A stretch of 64,000 nucleotides of DNA from Candidatus Saccharimonadota bacterium (lineage in GTDB: Bacteria > Patescibacteriota > Saccharimonadia > Saccharimonadales > Saccharimonadaceae). A model generated the notes under the pieces. It was not told where the DNA came from, did no database searches, and saw only the letters and a program-made list of their open reading frames with translations. Below, one piece after another: positions 1-7,770 of the stretch (position 1 is the first letter of the stretch; every line of letters begins with the position of its first letter). Location of the stretch: assembly GCA_946893605.1 (NCBI GenBank), contig OX335598.1, positions 124,001 through 188,000 of the forward strand, given 5' to 3'. The position numbers and the translations under genes are program-made.

Positions 1-270
1 GAGACGCATGATTATTATATAGAAGATGATCAGGTTTTGAGGTACGATAACAATCTTGCTGAGCGGCCGAGAGAATTGAGGGGAGCGCTGTGCCCTGAAG
101 AAAGTATCAGTATTGAGGGCATAAAGCGTATGATCGATGAGTGTAAAAATGAAATAGAGAATGATAAGTTAGAGCAGCAAATGGGGCTAAATCGTCAACC
201 AGTCGGTGTGGAAGAGATAAGTAAGTTGGCGGAATTATTGGAGTCTGCTAAGCCGCGTAAGCTGTACTAA
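1..270 (+). CDS. Hypothetical protein, 5' end outside the window
   Basis: The reading frame is open from the first base, so this is the C-terminal part (about 89 residues) of a longer protein. The visible part is charged and probably helical, with many Glu, Lys and Arg residues and no motif I recognise. A TTG at 37 could serve as an internal start but has no convincing ribosome binding site. Its stop overlaps the convergent prfA stop by four bases. No function is assigned. Confidence 0.6.
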   Translation, partial: ETHDYYIEDDQVLRYDNNLAERPRELRGALCPEESISIEGIKRMIDECKNEIENDKLEQQMGLNRQPVGVEEISKLAELLESAKPRKLY

Positions 271-1337
271 TTACTAGCATTCTGAGCTTTCAGCTCACGC
301 TCATATCTCTGTAGATTTTCAATCAAATCGTCGATATCCCCGTTCATTGCAGCGGGGATATTGCTGCGGCTGTAGTGAATGCGGTGGTCGGTGATTCGGT
401 CTTGCGGGAAGTTGTACGTTCGGATTTTTTCCGAGCGGTCGCCAGTCCCAACCAATGAGCGTCGCTCGGCGCTTAATTTGGCGTTTTCCTCGTCAATTTT
501 CATCTGTAACAATCGCGAACGAAGCACGCTCATGGCTTTTTCGCGGTTTTTAATTTGCGACTTTTCATCCTGGTTTGTAACTATCATTCCAGTCGGCAAG
601 TGGGTGATTCGCACCGCCGAGTCTGTGGTGTTCACGCTCTGTCCGCCGTGTCCGCTGGAACGGTAAATATCAACGCGCAAATCGTTCGGGCTTATCTCAA
701 TGTCAGCCTCTTCTGCTTCCGGTAAAACTGCCACAGTTACGGTTGAAGTGTGGACGCGACCTTGGCTTTCAGTGACTGGGACTCGCTGAACTCGATGTAC
801 GCCACCTTCGAACTTCAATTTAGAGTATGGCGCGTCGCCCTTGATCATAAAAATAACTTCTTTATAGCCGCCAGAATCATTGGCTGATTCGCTAATTAGT
901 TCTACTTTATAGCCGTTAGATTCGCACCAACGTAGATACATACGATATAGTTCCGCCGCAAACAACGACGCTTCATCACCGCCAGCTCCAGCGCGGATTT
1001 CCATGATGATATTTTTCTCATCGTTGGGATCTTTCGGGGTAAGTAGGATGAATAATTCTTCTTCTAATTCGGTCAATCGAGCTTCGGTTTCAGTAATCTC
1101 AAGCTTCGCTAGGGCAGCCAGCTCGCCACCTTCGTTTGCTAATTCCTTGGCTTCTACTAAGTTTTTTTCCAGGTTTTCTCGCTCTTCGCCTTTGGAGATA
1201 AGCGTTTCTAATTCTGAAAATCGTTTGTTTTTTACCGTAAAATCTGGTGAGCTGTAAGCATCAGGTTGCGCTAAAAAATTGCTCAATTTAGCTCGTTCAT
1301 TTTTCAGAGAATCCATATCTAAAGAAATCTTTGCCAT
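267..1337 (-). CDS. prfA: Peptide chain release factor 1
   Basis: RF1 recognises UAA and UAG in the ribosomal A site and triggers peptide release. The protein has 356 residues, the usual family length. It carries the catalytic GGQ at residues 231-233, followed by [10 protein letters not shown], and the PVT tripeptide (187-189), which is the RF1-type PxT stop-recognition element, not the RF2 SPF. Together with prfB at 27057 this gives full standard-code termination. The ATG at 1337 is preceded by an extended -10 box (TGATATAAT on the minus strand) nine bases upstream and no SD, so the mRNA leader should be only a few bases. It converges on the partial gene at the window start. Confidence 0.97.
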   Translation of the reverse strand: MAKISLDMDSLKNERAKLSNFLAQPDAYSSPDFTVKNKRFSELETLISKGEERENLEKNLVEAKELANEGGELAALAKLEITETEARLTELEEELFILLTPKDPNDEKNIIMEIRAGAGGDEASLFAAELYRMYLRWCESNGYKVELISESANDSGGYKEVIFMIKGDAPYSKLKFEGGVHRVQRVPVTESQGRVHTSTVTVAVLPEAEEADIEISPNDLRVDIYRSSGHGGQSVNTTDSAVRITHLPTGMIVTNQDEKSQIKNREKAMSVLRSRLLQMKIDEENAKLSAERRSLVGTGDRSEKIRTYNFPQDRITDHRIHYSRSNIPAAMNGDIDDLIENLQRYERELKAQNASN

Positions 1338-1346
1338 ATCTATAAA

Positions 1347-1352
1347 ATTATA
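1347..1352 (-). promoter_or_regulatory. Extended -10 promoter of prfA
   Basis: On the minus strand TATAAT is preceded by TGA, giving an extended -10, and lies nine bases before the prfA ATG. No -35 match is seen at 17 bases. The short distance predicts a transcript start about 3 nt before the AUG. Confidence 0.6.
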
Positions 1353-1359
1353 TCATACA

Positions 1360-1388
1360 TTGACAAATGTTTCTCAGTATTGTATTAT
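1360..1388 (+). promoter_or_regulatory. Consensus sigma70-type promoter for the gene at 1398
   Basis: TTGACA (1360-1365), a 17-base spacer and TATTAT (1383-1388) form a near-consensus promoter. The ATG at 1398 lies nine bases after the -10, leaving almost no leader. Confidence 0.75.
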
Positions 1389-1397
1389 ATAGTGACA

Positions 1398-1997
1398 ATG
1401 AAAGAATGCAAGGTTGATTCGTGTGATTTGGCTTACGAAAATGCTGATAAGTCGACGTTTTGCGATGTTGGAAAGTCATCTGAACTGGTGCGGTGTATTG
1501 AAGATCTTCCAGAGGATATGCCAGCAAACGATCCGAGGGTTGATTTGATTGTGAAGAGCTTGTTTAAGATTGACGCTCATCCAATAGAGAAGCCAGTTTC
1601 ATTACGCGATTTGAATGAATCAATTAAAGGCAATATTGCCAGTGAAACGAAGATATCTATATATGAGGGTGAGTGGCCTGACATGAGAGCGATTCCGGAA
1701 TCTGACATTCCGTTGCCGGTTGAACTATTTGTGGCCGCACCGATGATTAAAGATTGGCGAGAAGGGCGTGCGTCGGAATCGAAAGGTGGGAAAAGTAGTC
1801 GCGATATTATTAGGCAATACGCAGGAATGGACCCGAAAACTAGTCCTCCAATACGCAGTGTAGACGTTGTTGTGGATTCTGATGGCGGAGTATTTTTGGC
1901 TTTGCAAGGTGACGGCGCTCACCGCTTATGCGCCGCAAAGATGCGGGGAGACCGTGAAATATTGTGTCGCGAGGTAAATATTGTCAGATTGAACTAA
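1398..1997 (+). CDS. Hypothetical protein with ParB/Srx-like C-terminal motif
   Basis: A soluble acidic protein of 199 residues, started at the ATG at 1398 because it sits just behind a consensus promoter; an upstream TTG lies inside the -10 box and is rejected. The last 45 residues run from a beta-rich VDVVVDSDG stretch into GDGAHRLCAAKMRG and end in REVNIV. A G-x-HR-x-x-AAK-x-x-G pattern like this is typical of the ParB-type nuclease/sulfiredoxin fold, where it binds nucleotide. The rest is not recognised. The resemblance is by eye only, so a nucleotide-binding role is an inference. It is transcribed alone and followed by a hairpin terminator. Confidence 0.6.
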   Translation: MKECKVDSCDLAYENADKSTFCDVGKSSELVRCIEDLPEDMPANDPRVDLIVKSLFKIDAHPIEKPVSLRDLNESIKGNIASETKISIYEGEWPDMRAIPESDIPLPVELFVAAPMIKDWREGRASESKGGKSSRDIIRQYAGMDPKTSPPIRSVDVVVDSDGGVFLALQGDGAHRLCAAKMRGDREILCREVNIVRLN

Positions 1998-2005
1998 CGT
2001 AAAAT

Positions 2006-2033
2006 AAAACCGCCCAGTGATTGAGCGGTTTTT
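2006..2033 (+). terminator. Bidirectional rho-independent terminator
   Basis: AAAACCGC (2006-2013) pairs perfectly with GCGGTTTT (2025-2032) around an 11-base loop. T-rich flanks on both strands suit termination of the 1398 gene and of the convergent rpmE. Confidence 0.8.
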
Positions 2034-2057
2034 GGATTGTCGGACTAATTTGTCAGA

Positions 2058-2402
2058 TTATTTAATCTTTTTGTCTGATTTTGGAGAATCAGTTTTAACT
2101 GCTTTTTTAGCGTTAGCTTTCTTTGCTTTGTTTGCCAAAGCTGCTCGGCGAGCTTCAGCGGCAGCTTGACGAGCCTTAAAGCGATCAACACGACCCTCGG
2201 TGTCGATAATCTTTTCTTCACCAGTAAAGAATGGGTGTGAAGCTGATGAAATGTGAACCTTAACTAATGGATATTCGTTGCCGTCTTCCCATTTGATAGT
2301 TTCGGTTGTTTGCGCTGTTGACTGAGTCAAGAACGCGAAGCCCGCTTGTTCGTCGCTAAATACGACAGGGCGATAGTTCTGTGGGTGAATACTGCTTTTC
2401 AT
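2058..2402 (-). CDS. rpmE: 50S ribosomal protein L31, type B-like
   Basis: Structural protein of the large subunit. The N-terminal 80 residues match L31: an IHPxNYRPVVF start and a central [10 protein letters not shown] followed by DTEGRVDRF. The zinc-binding cysteines of type A L31 are absent, so this is the zinc-independent form. The last 35 residues are an Ala/Lys-rich tail, longer than in most bacteria. A TACAAT -10 box preceded by TG lies nine bases before the ATG on the minus strand, with no SD. It is a single gene between two plus-strand units. Confidence 0.92.
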   Translation of the reverse strand: MKSSIHPQNYRPVVFSDEQAGFAFLTQSTAQTTETIKWEDGNEYPLVKVHISSASHPFFTGEEKIIDTEGRVDRFKARQAAAEARRAALANKAKKANAKKAVKTDSPKSDKKIK

Positions 2403-2493
2403 AACTGTTCAATTGTACATAATTTATCGGAAAATGTCAAAAGTCCGTAGCCTTAACTTTGCTATTTTGGCGAAATTATGACATAATATAGAT

Positions 2494-3480
2494 ATGATAG
2501 AGTTACCGACTAGTCCTAATGCTTTGAGTGAGTTAAGTCCAGTGGCGCCGCCAAAGTTATTATCACAGGCTCAAGACGCTAGTCGAGATAATCTTATGGT
2601 CTATGTAAAAGCGGATAATTATCTGGGCACGGAAACGAGCGACCCTTCGTTCATGAAAAGTCGATATAAAACGACTGAATACGAAGCGATAAATGATTTT
2701 GTGCAATTTATAGAGATGACAAAGCATTATTTACCTGATTACATGGAGTATTGCGCTAAAGAATTAATAGATGAATTGGCGTTTTTGGGCATGCCGGAAC
2801 TAAATTTCGCAGCAAATGCGCTAGCAAAAAGATTGAGGCATCATTTGGAGGTTGATAATAAGCCGGTCTATATTGACGTAGGAAATTCGCTAAGTCAGTG
2901 TCGCGTTAAAAACGAGATGAAAAGTAGTCAGTATATTTTAAGTCTGGTCTTATCTAAATTTCCAGACGATGAATTCGAAGAATATGAAGGTAGACTGAAA
3001 GTGTATGGCGGTAGAGGTGAGATTGACAAGAGTTCTAAGATTTTATTTCTTGATGATTGGATTGTTAGCGGCGATCAGGTAAAGGAACGAATTGCAGGAT
3101 TTGAAGTGGATAATGATCCTGAGATCCATGAGGCAAGTGTTTTGGTTATGGCGGCTAGTGGAGATTATCTTGATAACGGCATAAGTGCGTACTCTCAGTA
3201 TGGAGGAGCGACATATTCTGTAGAGGCTTGCTACAGACTCAAGAATAGTCCTGATGCTGGGGGTATGAGTAGAGTGACAGGCATACATTCTTCGACCGAT
3301 AACACATTTGGCTATGAAGTTGATGGTATAGCGTACTGTGCTATCGAAAGAGGAATTCTCAAAGGAGAGGGAATTGATGAGCTAAGTCTGCCTGCATTGG
3401 CAAATATAGTACGGCCGTATCGAAACGGCAAAAATTTCGATGGTCTGTCGCGATTTAGACAATTGCTAGAGAAAGAGTAA
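2494..3480 (+). CDS. Orphan phosphoribosyltransferase-fold protein
   Basis: A 328-residue soluble protein. Around residue 190 it has KILFLDDWIVSGDQ, which matches the PRPP-binding loop of type I phosphoribosyltransferases (hydrophobic strand, two Asp, then SG/TG). The long N-terminal region (about 180 residues) is helical and not recognised, so this is not an ordinary purine or pyrimidine PRTase. The ATG at 2494 follows a TGACATAAT extended -10 by six bases with no SD, predicting a leaderless mRNA. It stands alone before the rpsB promoter. The substrate is unknown; the PRTase fold is a motif-based inference. Confidence 0.6.
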   Translation: MIELPTSPNALSELSPVAPPKLLSQAQDASRDNLMVYVKADNYLGTETSDPSFMKSRYKTTEYEAINDFVQFIEMTKHYLPDYMEYCAKELIDELAFLGMPELNFAANALAKRLRHHLEVDNKPVYIDVGNSLSQCRVKNEMKSSQYILSLVLSKFPDDEFEEYEGRLKVYGGRGEIDKSSKILFLDDWIVSGDQVKERIAGFEVDNDPEIHEASVLVMAASGDYLDNGISAYSQYGGATYSVEACYRLKNSPDAGGMSRVTGIHSSTDNTFGYEVDGIAYCAIERGILKGEGIDELSLPALANIVRPYRNGKNFDGLSRFRQLLEKE

Positions 3481-3483
3481 TAT

Positions 3484-3512
3484 TTGCAGATTTATTGACT
3501 ATTTGGTATAAT
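3484..3512 (+). promoter_or_regulatory. rpsB-tsf promoter and long leader
   Basis: TTGCAG (3484-3489), 17 bases and TATAAT (3507-3512), with TGG before the -10, form a strong promoter. The transcript would have a leader of about 70 nt ending in AGGAG (3579-3583), six bases before the rpsB ATG. In many bacteria such leaders bind S2 for feedback; that role here is inferred. Confidence 0.75.
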
Positions 3513-3589
3513 TGCCAGGTAACTAATTTTAATGACACAATCCGTTTCACACTCCAAATCGTGGGCGGATGAGGCAAAAGGAGAAGAGA

Positions 3590-4318
3590 ATGTCTGTAAA
3601 GGTAGACATTAAGGCTTTGCTGGAGTCAGGTGTTCATTTTGGACACAAAACCAGCCGCTGGCACCCAAAGATGGCGCCATATATTCACAGTAAGCGTCAG
3701 GATAGTCACATTATTGACTTGACTAAGACTGTTGAAGCTTTGGATAAGGCTTTGCCAGAATTGACAAAGATTGCTGCATCAGGCCGCAAGGTTTTGTTCG
3801 TTGGTACTAAAAAGCAAGCCAAAGACGTTGTTCGTGAAGCAGCTGAAAAGATCAACCAGCCGTACGTAGTTGAGCGCTGGATTGGTGGTATGTTGACTAA
3901 CGGTTCAACTATTGCTCAGCAAATTAAGAAACTGAAGAATCTTGAAAAGCGAATGGCTTCAGGTGACTTGGAAAAGCGTTATAACAAGCTTGAAGTGCAG
4001 CGTTTCCAGGAGGAAATCGACAGCTTGAATATGAAATATGGCGGCATCAAGGATTTGATGGGCAAGCCAGGCGCTGTTGTTGTAGTTGACGCATTGACCG
4101 ACGCAAATGCAGTTCGTGAGGCTCAAACTTTGGGTGTGCCAGTATTTGCAATTGTTGACACCAACGTTAACCCAACAGGAATTGATTACGTAATTCCAGG
4201 TAACGACGACGCCGTTAAGGGTATTCAATTGCTATTAGACTACTTCACTGCGGCTGTTGCTGAAGGTGCAGGTAGTGTAAAGGTTGAAGAAAAACCAGCT
4301 AAAAAAGAGGAGAAATAG
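3590..4318 (+). CDS. rpsB: 30S ribosomal protein S2
   Basis: S2 helps to recruit S1 and shape the mRNA exit side of the small subunit. The family signatures are present: LLESGVHFGHKTSRWHPKM near the N-terminus, VLFVGTKKQAKDVV, ERWIGGMLTN and GVPVFAIVDTN. I start it at the ATG at 3590, which has AGGAG six bases upstream; an in-frame ATG at 3569 would lie upstream of that SD. The C-terminal 25 residues are a Lys/Glu-rich tail. It is the first gene of the classical rpsB-tsf operon, with one base between the genes. Confidence 0.97.
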   Translation: MSVKVDIKALLESGVHFGHKTSRWHPKMAPYIHSKRQDSHIIDLTKTVEALDKALPELTKIAASGRKVLFVGTKKQAKDVVREAAEKINQPYVVERWIGGMLTNGSTIAQQIKKLKNLEKRMASGDLEKRYNKLEVQRFQEEIDSLNMKYGGIKDLMGKPGAVVVVDALTDANAVREAQTLGVPVFAIVDTNVNPTGIDYVIPGNDDAVKGIQLLLDYFTAAVAEGAGSVKVEEKPAKKEEK

Positions 4319-4319
4319 G

Positions 4320-4916
4320 ATGGGCGTTTCTGTTGACGATATCAAAAAATTGCGCGAATTGACCGGCGTAGGCTTGACTGACGCTAAAAAAGCTTTGGTT
4401 GAAGCTGAAGGCGATTTCGATAAAGCTTTGGAAGCTATGCGCAAAAAAGGCTTGACGAAAGCTGAAAAGAAGGGTGATCGTGAAGCTCGTGAAGGTTTGA
4501 TCGAAAGTTATGTTCACTCTGGTCGAATCGGCGTTATCGTTGAGGTAAACTGCGAAACCGACTTCGTGGCTCGACTTGACGACTTTAAGACGTTGGCACA
4601 CGAAATTGCTATGCAAATTGCAGCGATGAGCCCAAAGTATGTTTCTGAATCTGACATTCCGGCAGAGGAAATGGAGCGCGTTAAAGCTGAGCTTATGGCG
4701 AGCGAATCTTTGGCAAGTAAGCCTGAAGAAATGCGCGAAAAGATCGTTGAAGGTCAATTGAAGAAGTATTTTGCTGAGCAAGTTCTTATGAGTCAGGCTT
4801 ACATTTTGGACGATTCTAAGACTGTTGAACAACACGTTAAGGAAGCAATTGCAAAATTAGGTGAGAACATCGTGGTTCGTCAGTTCAAGCGAATTGAGCT
4901 GGGCGTAAGCGAATAG
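4320..4916 (+). CDS. tsf: Elongation factor Ts
   Basis: EF-Ts is the nucleotide exchange factor for EF-Tu. The 198-residue protein has the N-terminal UBA-like segment (IKKLRELTGVGLTDAKKAL), then NCETDFVAR, the hallmark of the core domain that contacts EF-Tu. It is the short bacterial form with a single core subdomain, common in reduced genomes. The start at 4320 is chosen because GAGGAG (4307-4312) lies just upstream and inside the end of rpsB, so the two genes are probably translationally coupled. Confidence 0.96.
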   Translation: MGVSVDDIKKLRELTGVGLTDAKKALVEAEGDFDKALEAMRKKGLTKAEKKGDREAREGLIESYVHSGRIGVIVEVNCETDFVARLDDFKTLAHEIAMQIAAMSPKYVSESDIPAEEMERVKAELMASESLASKPEEMREKIVEGQLKKYFAEQVLMSQAYILDDSKTVEQHVKEAIAKLGENIVVRQFKRIELGVSE

Positions 4917-4936
4917 ATTTTCACGCAGAGAAGAAG

Positions 4937-4964
4937 TCGGCCGTAGTAATGCGGTCGATTTTTT
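4937..4964 (+). terminator. Terminator of the rpsB-tsf operon
   Basis: TCGGCCG (4937-4943) pairs with CGGTCGA (4952-4958), one pair being G-U, and is followed by six T. It also lies at the 3' end of the convergent recF. Confidence 0.8.
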
Positions 4965-6015
4965 ATTGTGTGGAGATTATTGAGCAGCCGTCTTTTTGGT
5001 GGCGCGCATCTGTCGTGGTGACGATGAATTGATGATTTTGGATCGTCTCCTGAAGAAGTTTTTCGCGGGTGGCGTCTAGTTCAGAAAAAACGTCGTCTAG
5101 TAAAATGAGTGGTCGAGATTGACTAATCTCCGTCTGCATTTCAAGCTCTAGCAACTTGAACGCCAGCATAATGGTTCGCATTTCGCCACGTGAAGCAACT
5201 TTAATAGCGGGCTGATTATGGAGGAAAATTGTGAAATCTTCACGGTGTGGGCCAGCTGAAGTAAAACCGGTTGCTATTTCATATTCGCGGGATTTTCCTA
5301 AGCGATTTAGTAGGGCTTGGTCGTAATTTTCCAGAGGTACAATAGCCCCATATTCGATGGATAATTGTGTGTCTTTTCCTGCCAAAGATTCGTATAAATT
5401 TTTTATGCGAGGCTCGTTTATCTGGAGAAATTTGGCTCGTTTTTGGGCAATGTTGGTCGCGTATTGGACAAATTTTATGTCCCAAGCAAACAGGTTGTCG
5501 CGCCAAATTGATGAGTCTTCTTGGTGGGATTTTAAGAGTTCGTTGCGCTGTAAAAGAGTGCGATTGAAAGCTCTTAAATCCGTGTCGTATTTGGGGTCAA
5601 GTCGGGCGATTAAGCCGTCCAAAAAGTCGCGTCGTCGGGACGGTGAGGAGGAAATTAATCTTAGCTCGCTTGGCTCAAATAAAACGACAGGCAAGCGGTT
5701 TTTTCTGGTTAAGACCTTTGATTTATTGTCATTTATGATGAATTCTTTGTTGATTTTTCCGGAAATTGAGTCTAGCTTAATGCGTCGCTCGCCGAAATCA
5801 CCTTCCAGATGAACAATTGTTTGCGGAGCGTTCAGTGCCATACAATCGCTAAGGCTGCCACGAAAACTACTGCCGCGCAGCGCCACATAAACCGCTTCAA
5901 GCAGATTCGTCTTGCCGGTGCCATTTGGTCCAACGATTACCGTCCCAGAATTGCTAAAAGTCGCTTCGTGCAGATGATAAGACCGGAAATTGTATAGCTT
6001 AATCTTAGAAATCAC
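4963..6015 (-). CDS. recF: DNA replication and repair protein RecF
   Basis: RecF is an SMC-like ATPase that loads RecA at single-strand gaps with RecO and RecR. It has Walker A GPNGTGKTN, an ABC-type signature region near ASRGEMRTI, and Walker B PLILLDDVFSELD. I place the start at the GTG at 6015 (protein begins VISKIKLYNFRSY), giving 350 residues as expected; a longer frame upstream has no RecF-like sequence. The minus-strand TGCTATAAT extended -10 lies six bases before the GTG, so the transcript should be leaderless. recO is present at 39668. Confidence 0.95.
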   Translation of the reverse strand: MISKIKLYNFRSYHLHEATFSNSGTVIVGPNGTGKTNLLEAVYVALRGSSFRGSLSDCMALNAPQTIVHLEGDFGERRIKLDSISGKINKEFIINDNKSKVLTRKNRLPVVLFEPSELRLISSSPSRRRDFLDGLIARLDPKYDTDLRAFNRTLLQRNELLKSHQEDSSIWRDNLFAWDIKFVQYATNIAQKRAKFLQINEPRIKNLYESLAGKDTQLSIEYGAIVPLENYDQALLNRLGKSREYEIATGFTSAGPHREDFTIFLHNQPAIKVASRGEMRTIMLAFKLLELEMQTEISQSRPLILLDDVFSELDATREKLLQETIQNHQFIVTTTDARHQKDGCSIISTQ

Positions 6016-6021
6016 TCTGTT

Positions 6022-6027
6022 ATTATA
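6022..6027 (-). promoter_or_regulatory. Leaderless promoter of recF
   Basis: TATAAT preceded by TGC on the minus strand, exactly six bases before the GTG start. With the usual -10 to +1 spacing, the G of GTG is the first transcribed base. Confidence 0.65.
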
Positions 6028-6074
6028 GCACGGGGCGTAAGGCGAAATTAGCAGACAAGACGCTTGAAGTTTGA

Positions 6075-6080
6075 TATAAT
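6075..6080 (+). promoter_or_regulatory. Promoter of the frr-uppS-rseP operon
   Basis: TGATATAAT extended -10. The transcript would start near 6087 and give a leader of about 20 nt containing GGAGGA before the frr ATG, unlike the divergent leaderless recF transcript. Confidence 0.65.
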
Positions 6081-6105
6081 AACGGATAGATAAATTGGAG
6101 GAAAT

Positions 6106-6660
6106 ATGTTCGACACAAACCCTTATGAAGAAAAAATGAATGCAGCGTTTAGCTTTTTTCAAGATGAATTGAAGAAGGTGCGAACAGGCAGGGCGCACGC
6201 TGGAATGCTCGACGGCGTTATGGTTGAGGCTTACGGTTCAAAAATGCCGCTTAATCAGGTTGCAAACGTAACCGCTCCAGAGGCACAAATGTTGTTGGTT
6301 ACGCCATTTGACCCGAGTAATATTACGGCAATTTCTTCTGCAATTCGCGATAATCAAAGTCTAGGTTTTAATCCATCTGACGATGGGCGAGTGGTTCGCG
6401 TTCCAGTTCCAGCTTTGACGGAAGAGCGCCGCCACCAATTGGTGAAACAGGTTAGCGAGAAGGTTGAGGAGGCTCGAATTGCGATGCGAAATATTCGTCA
6501 GGACGCCCTTAAGGACGCTAAGCGAATGAAGGATAATAAAGAGCTGAGCGAAGACGATTTGAAGCGTGTAGAGAAAGAAATTGACGGCTTAATGAGCAAG
6601 ATGCAGGCGCAAATTGACGAGGCGTTTAAGGCGAAGGAAAAGGACGTCTTAACCGTTTAA
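6106..6660 (+). CDS. frr: Ribosome recycling factor
   Basis: RRF splits post-termination ribosomes together with EF-G. The 184 residues are the usual length. Recognisable are VRTGRAHAGMLDGV, the SLGFNPSDDGRVVRVPVPALTEERR segment (read in parts) and the LSEDDLKRVEKEI helix. The SD GGAGGA lies five to six bases before the ATG. Its TAA shares a base with the next start (TAATG), indicating translational coupling into the downstream genes. Confidence 0.97.
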   Translation: MFDTNPYEEKMNAAFSFFQDELKKVRTGRAHAGMLDGVMVEAYGSKMPLNQVANVTAPEAQMLLVTPFDPSNITAISSAIRDNQSLGFNPSDDGRVVRVPVPALTEERRHQLVKQVSEKVEEARIAMRNIRQDALKDAKRMKDNKELSEDDLKRVEKEIDGLMSKMQAQIDEAFKAKEKDVLTV

Positions 6661-7079
6661 TGAGCGAGACTTTTGCCGACAAAGTGAAAGCGTTGAATTT
6701 GCCGTTGGATCAAATTATTGTTATTGGTAGTGGGATTTTGGATCAATTGGGGATTCGTCCAGCTAGTGATATTGATCTTGCGGCGAGTTCTGATTTGATG
6801 AAAAAGCTCTCTGAGGAAAGTGGCGATTGGCTTAAAAAGTTTGATGACAATCAGCGTTTTTATTTTGTAAAAAATGATGGTTCAGCTGAAGTTTGGGACG
6901 GCTGGGTTTTTGATGGGCAGGCTGTTAGCTATGATGATTTGCTTGATTACTCGGTGGAATATGATGGCGTGAGGTTCGTCAATTTAGAGTTTTTATATCA
7001 ATGGAAAAAATGGCGTAGTCGCGAAAAAGATGTTCAAGATGTGAGATTAATTGATGAATGGAGGGCAGATAATGAGTGA
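6660..7079 (+). CDS. Small nucleotidyltransferase-like protein
   Basis: A 139-residue soluble protein. The early IVIGSGILDQLG followed by ASDIDLAAS matches the GS...DxD core of the polymerase-beta/MNT nucleotidyltransferase superfamily. The C-terminal part ends in a helical KKWRSREKDVQDV segment often seen in such minimal proteins. The substrate is unknown. It overlaps frr by one base and uppS by eight, so it belongs to the same operon. Family assignment is by motif only. Confidence 0.65.
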   Translation: MSETFADKVKALNLPLDQIIVIGSGILDQLGIRPASDIDLAASSDLMKKLSEESGDWLKKFDDNQRFYFVKNDGSAEVWDGWVFDGQAVSYDDLLDYSVEYDGVRFVNLEFLYQWKKWRSREKDVQDVRLIDEWRADNE

Positions 7080-7770
7080 AAATGCGAGTTTGCCGCGGCA
7101 TATCGGGTTTATTGTTGATGGGAAATCGGCGATGGGCAAAACAGCATGGCTTGCCGGGACATACGAAGGACATCTGGCGGGCTATAACGCGCTAAAAGAC
7201 GTGGTGTTGGAGGTTCTTCATCGAGGTGTGAAATATGCGAGCGCTTACGTTTTTAGTACGGAAAACTGGAAACGGTCAGAGGAAGAAGTCCGACATTTGA
7301 TGAAGTTGCTATTGAATATACTGAAGGCTGATCTTCCGATATTTATTGAAAACGAGGTTCGCTTGAGGGTTGTTGGCTCCAGGGAAGGCTTGTCGGATCA
7401 ATTGATCAAAGCAATTGACGAGGCTGAGGAGAAAACTGCCGATCTGAAAAATGGAGAATTGGTTTTATGCTTGAATTATGGCGGACATTTGGAGATTGCT
7501 GATGCGGTTAAAAAAATTGTTCAATCTGGAGTTTCTCCTGAGGAAATTACGCCCGAGTTGATTGCTCAAAATATATACGCGCCAGAGGTGCCGCCGTGCG
7601 ATTTGATTGTTAGAACTTCTAGCGAACAGCGGCTCAGCAACTTTATGTTGTGGCGATCAGCGTACAGTGAGTTGATGTTTATTGAGAAAAATTGGCCAGA
7701 CATGACAACGGATGACGTGTCGGTGATTTTAGAGGAATATGCTAATCGGAATAGGCGGTTTGGAAAATGA
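7072..7770 (+). CDS. uppS: Undecaprenyl diphosphate synthase with two compensating frameshifts
   Basis: Cis-prenyltransferase that makes the C55 lipid carrier for peptidoglycan. The central and C-terminal parts are clear: YVFSTENWKRSEEEV, LCLNYGGHLEI, RTSSEQRLSNFMLW and SAYSELMF. The substrate-binding DGNxRWA motif is missing as read. Removing one A from the run at 7123-7125 gives DGNRRWAKQHGLPGH, and adding one base near 7164-7168 returns to frame, so the true protein very probably has the motif. GGAGGG at 7060-7065 decides the ATG at 7072. It overlaps rseP by four bases. Confidence 0.9.
   Translation: MSENASLPRHIGFIVDGKSAMGKTAWLAGTYEGHLAGYNALKDVVLEVLHRGVKYASAYVFSTENWKRSEEEVRHLMKLLLNILKADLPIFIENEVRLRVVGSREGLSDQLIKAIDEAEEKTADLKNGELVLCLNYGGHLEIADAVKKIVQSGVSPEEITPELIAQNIYAPEVPPCDLIVRTSSEQRLSNFMLWRSAYSELMFIEKNWPDMTTDDVSVILEEYANRNRRFGK

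Noticed and set aside
4299-4835. Long minus-strand frame opposite tsf (178 codons)
   Set aside because: It is the shadow of tsf; composition is unlike a real protein and it has no start signals.
6016-6198. N-terminal extension of RecF
   Set aside because: The added 61 residues have no family likeness and lie upstream of the recF promoter, overlapping frr.
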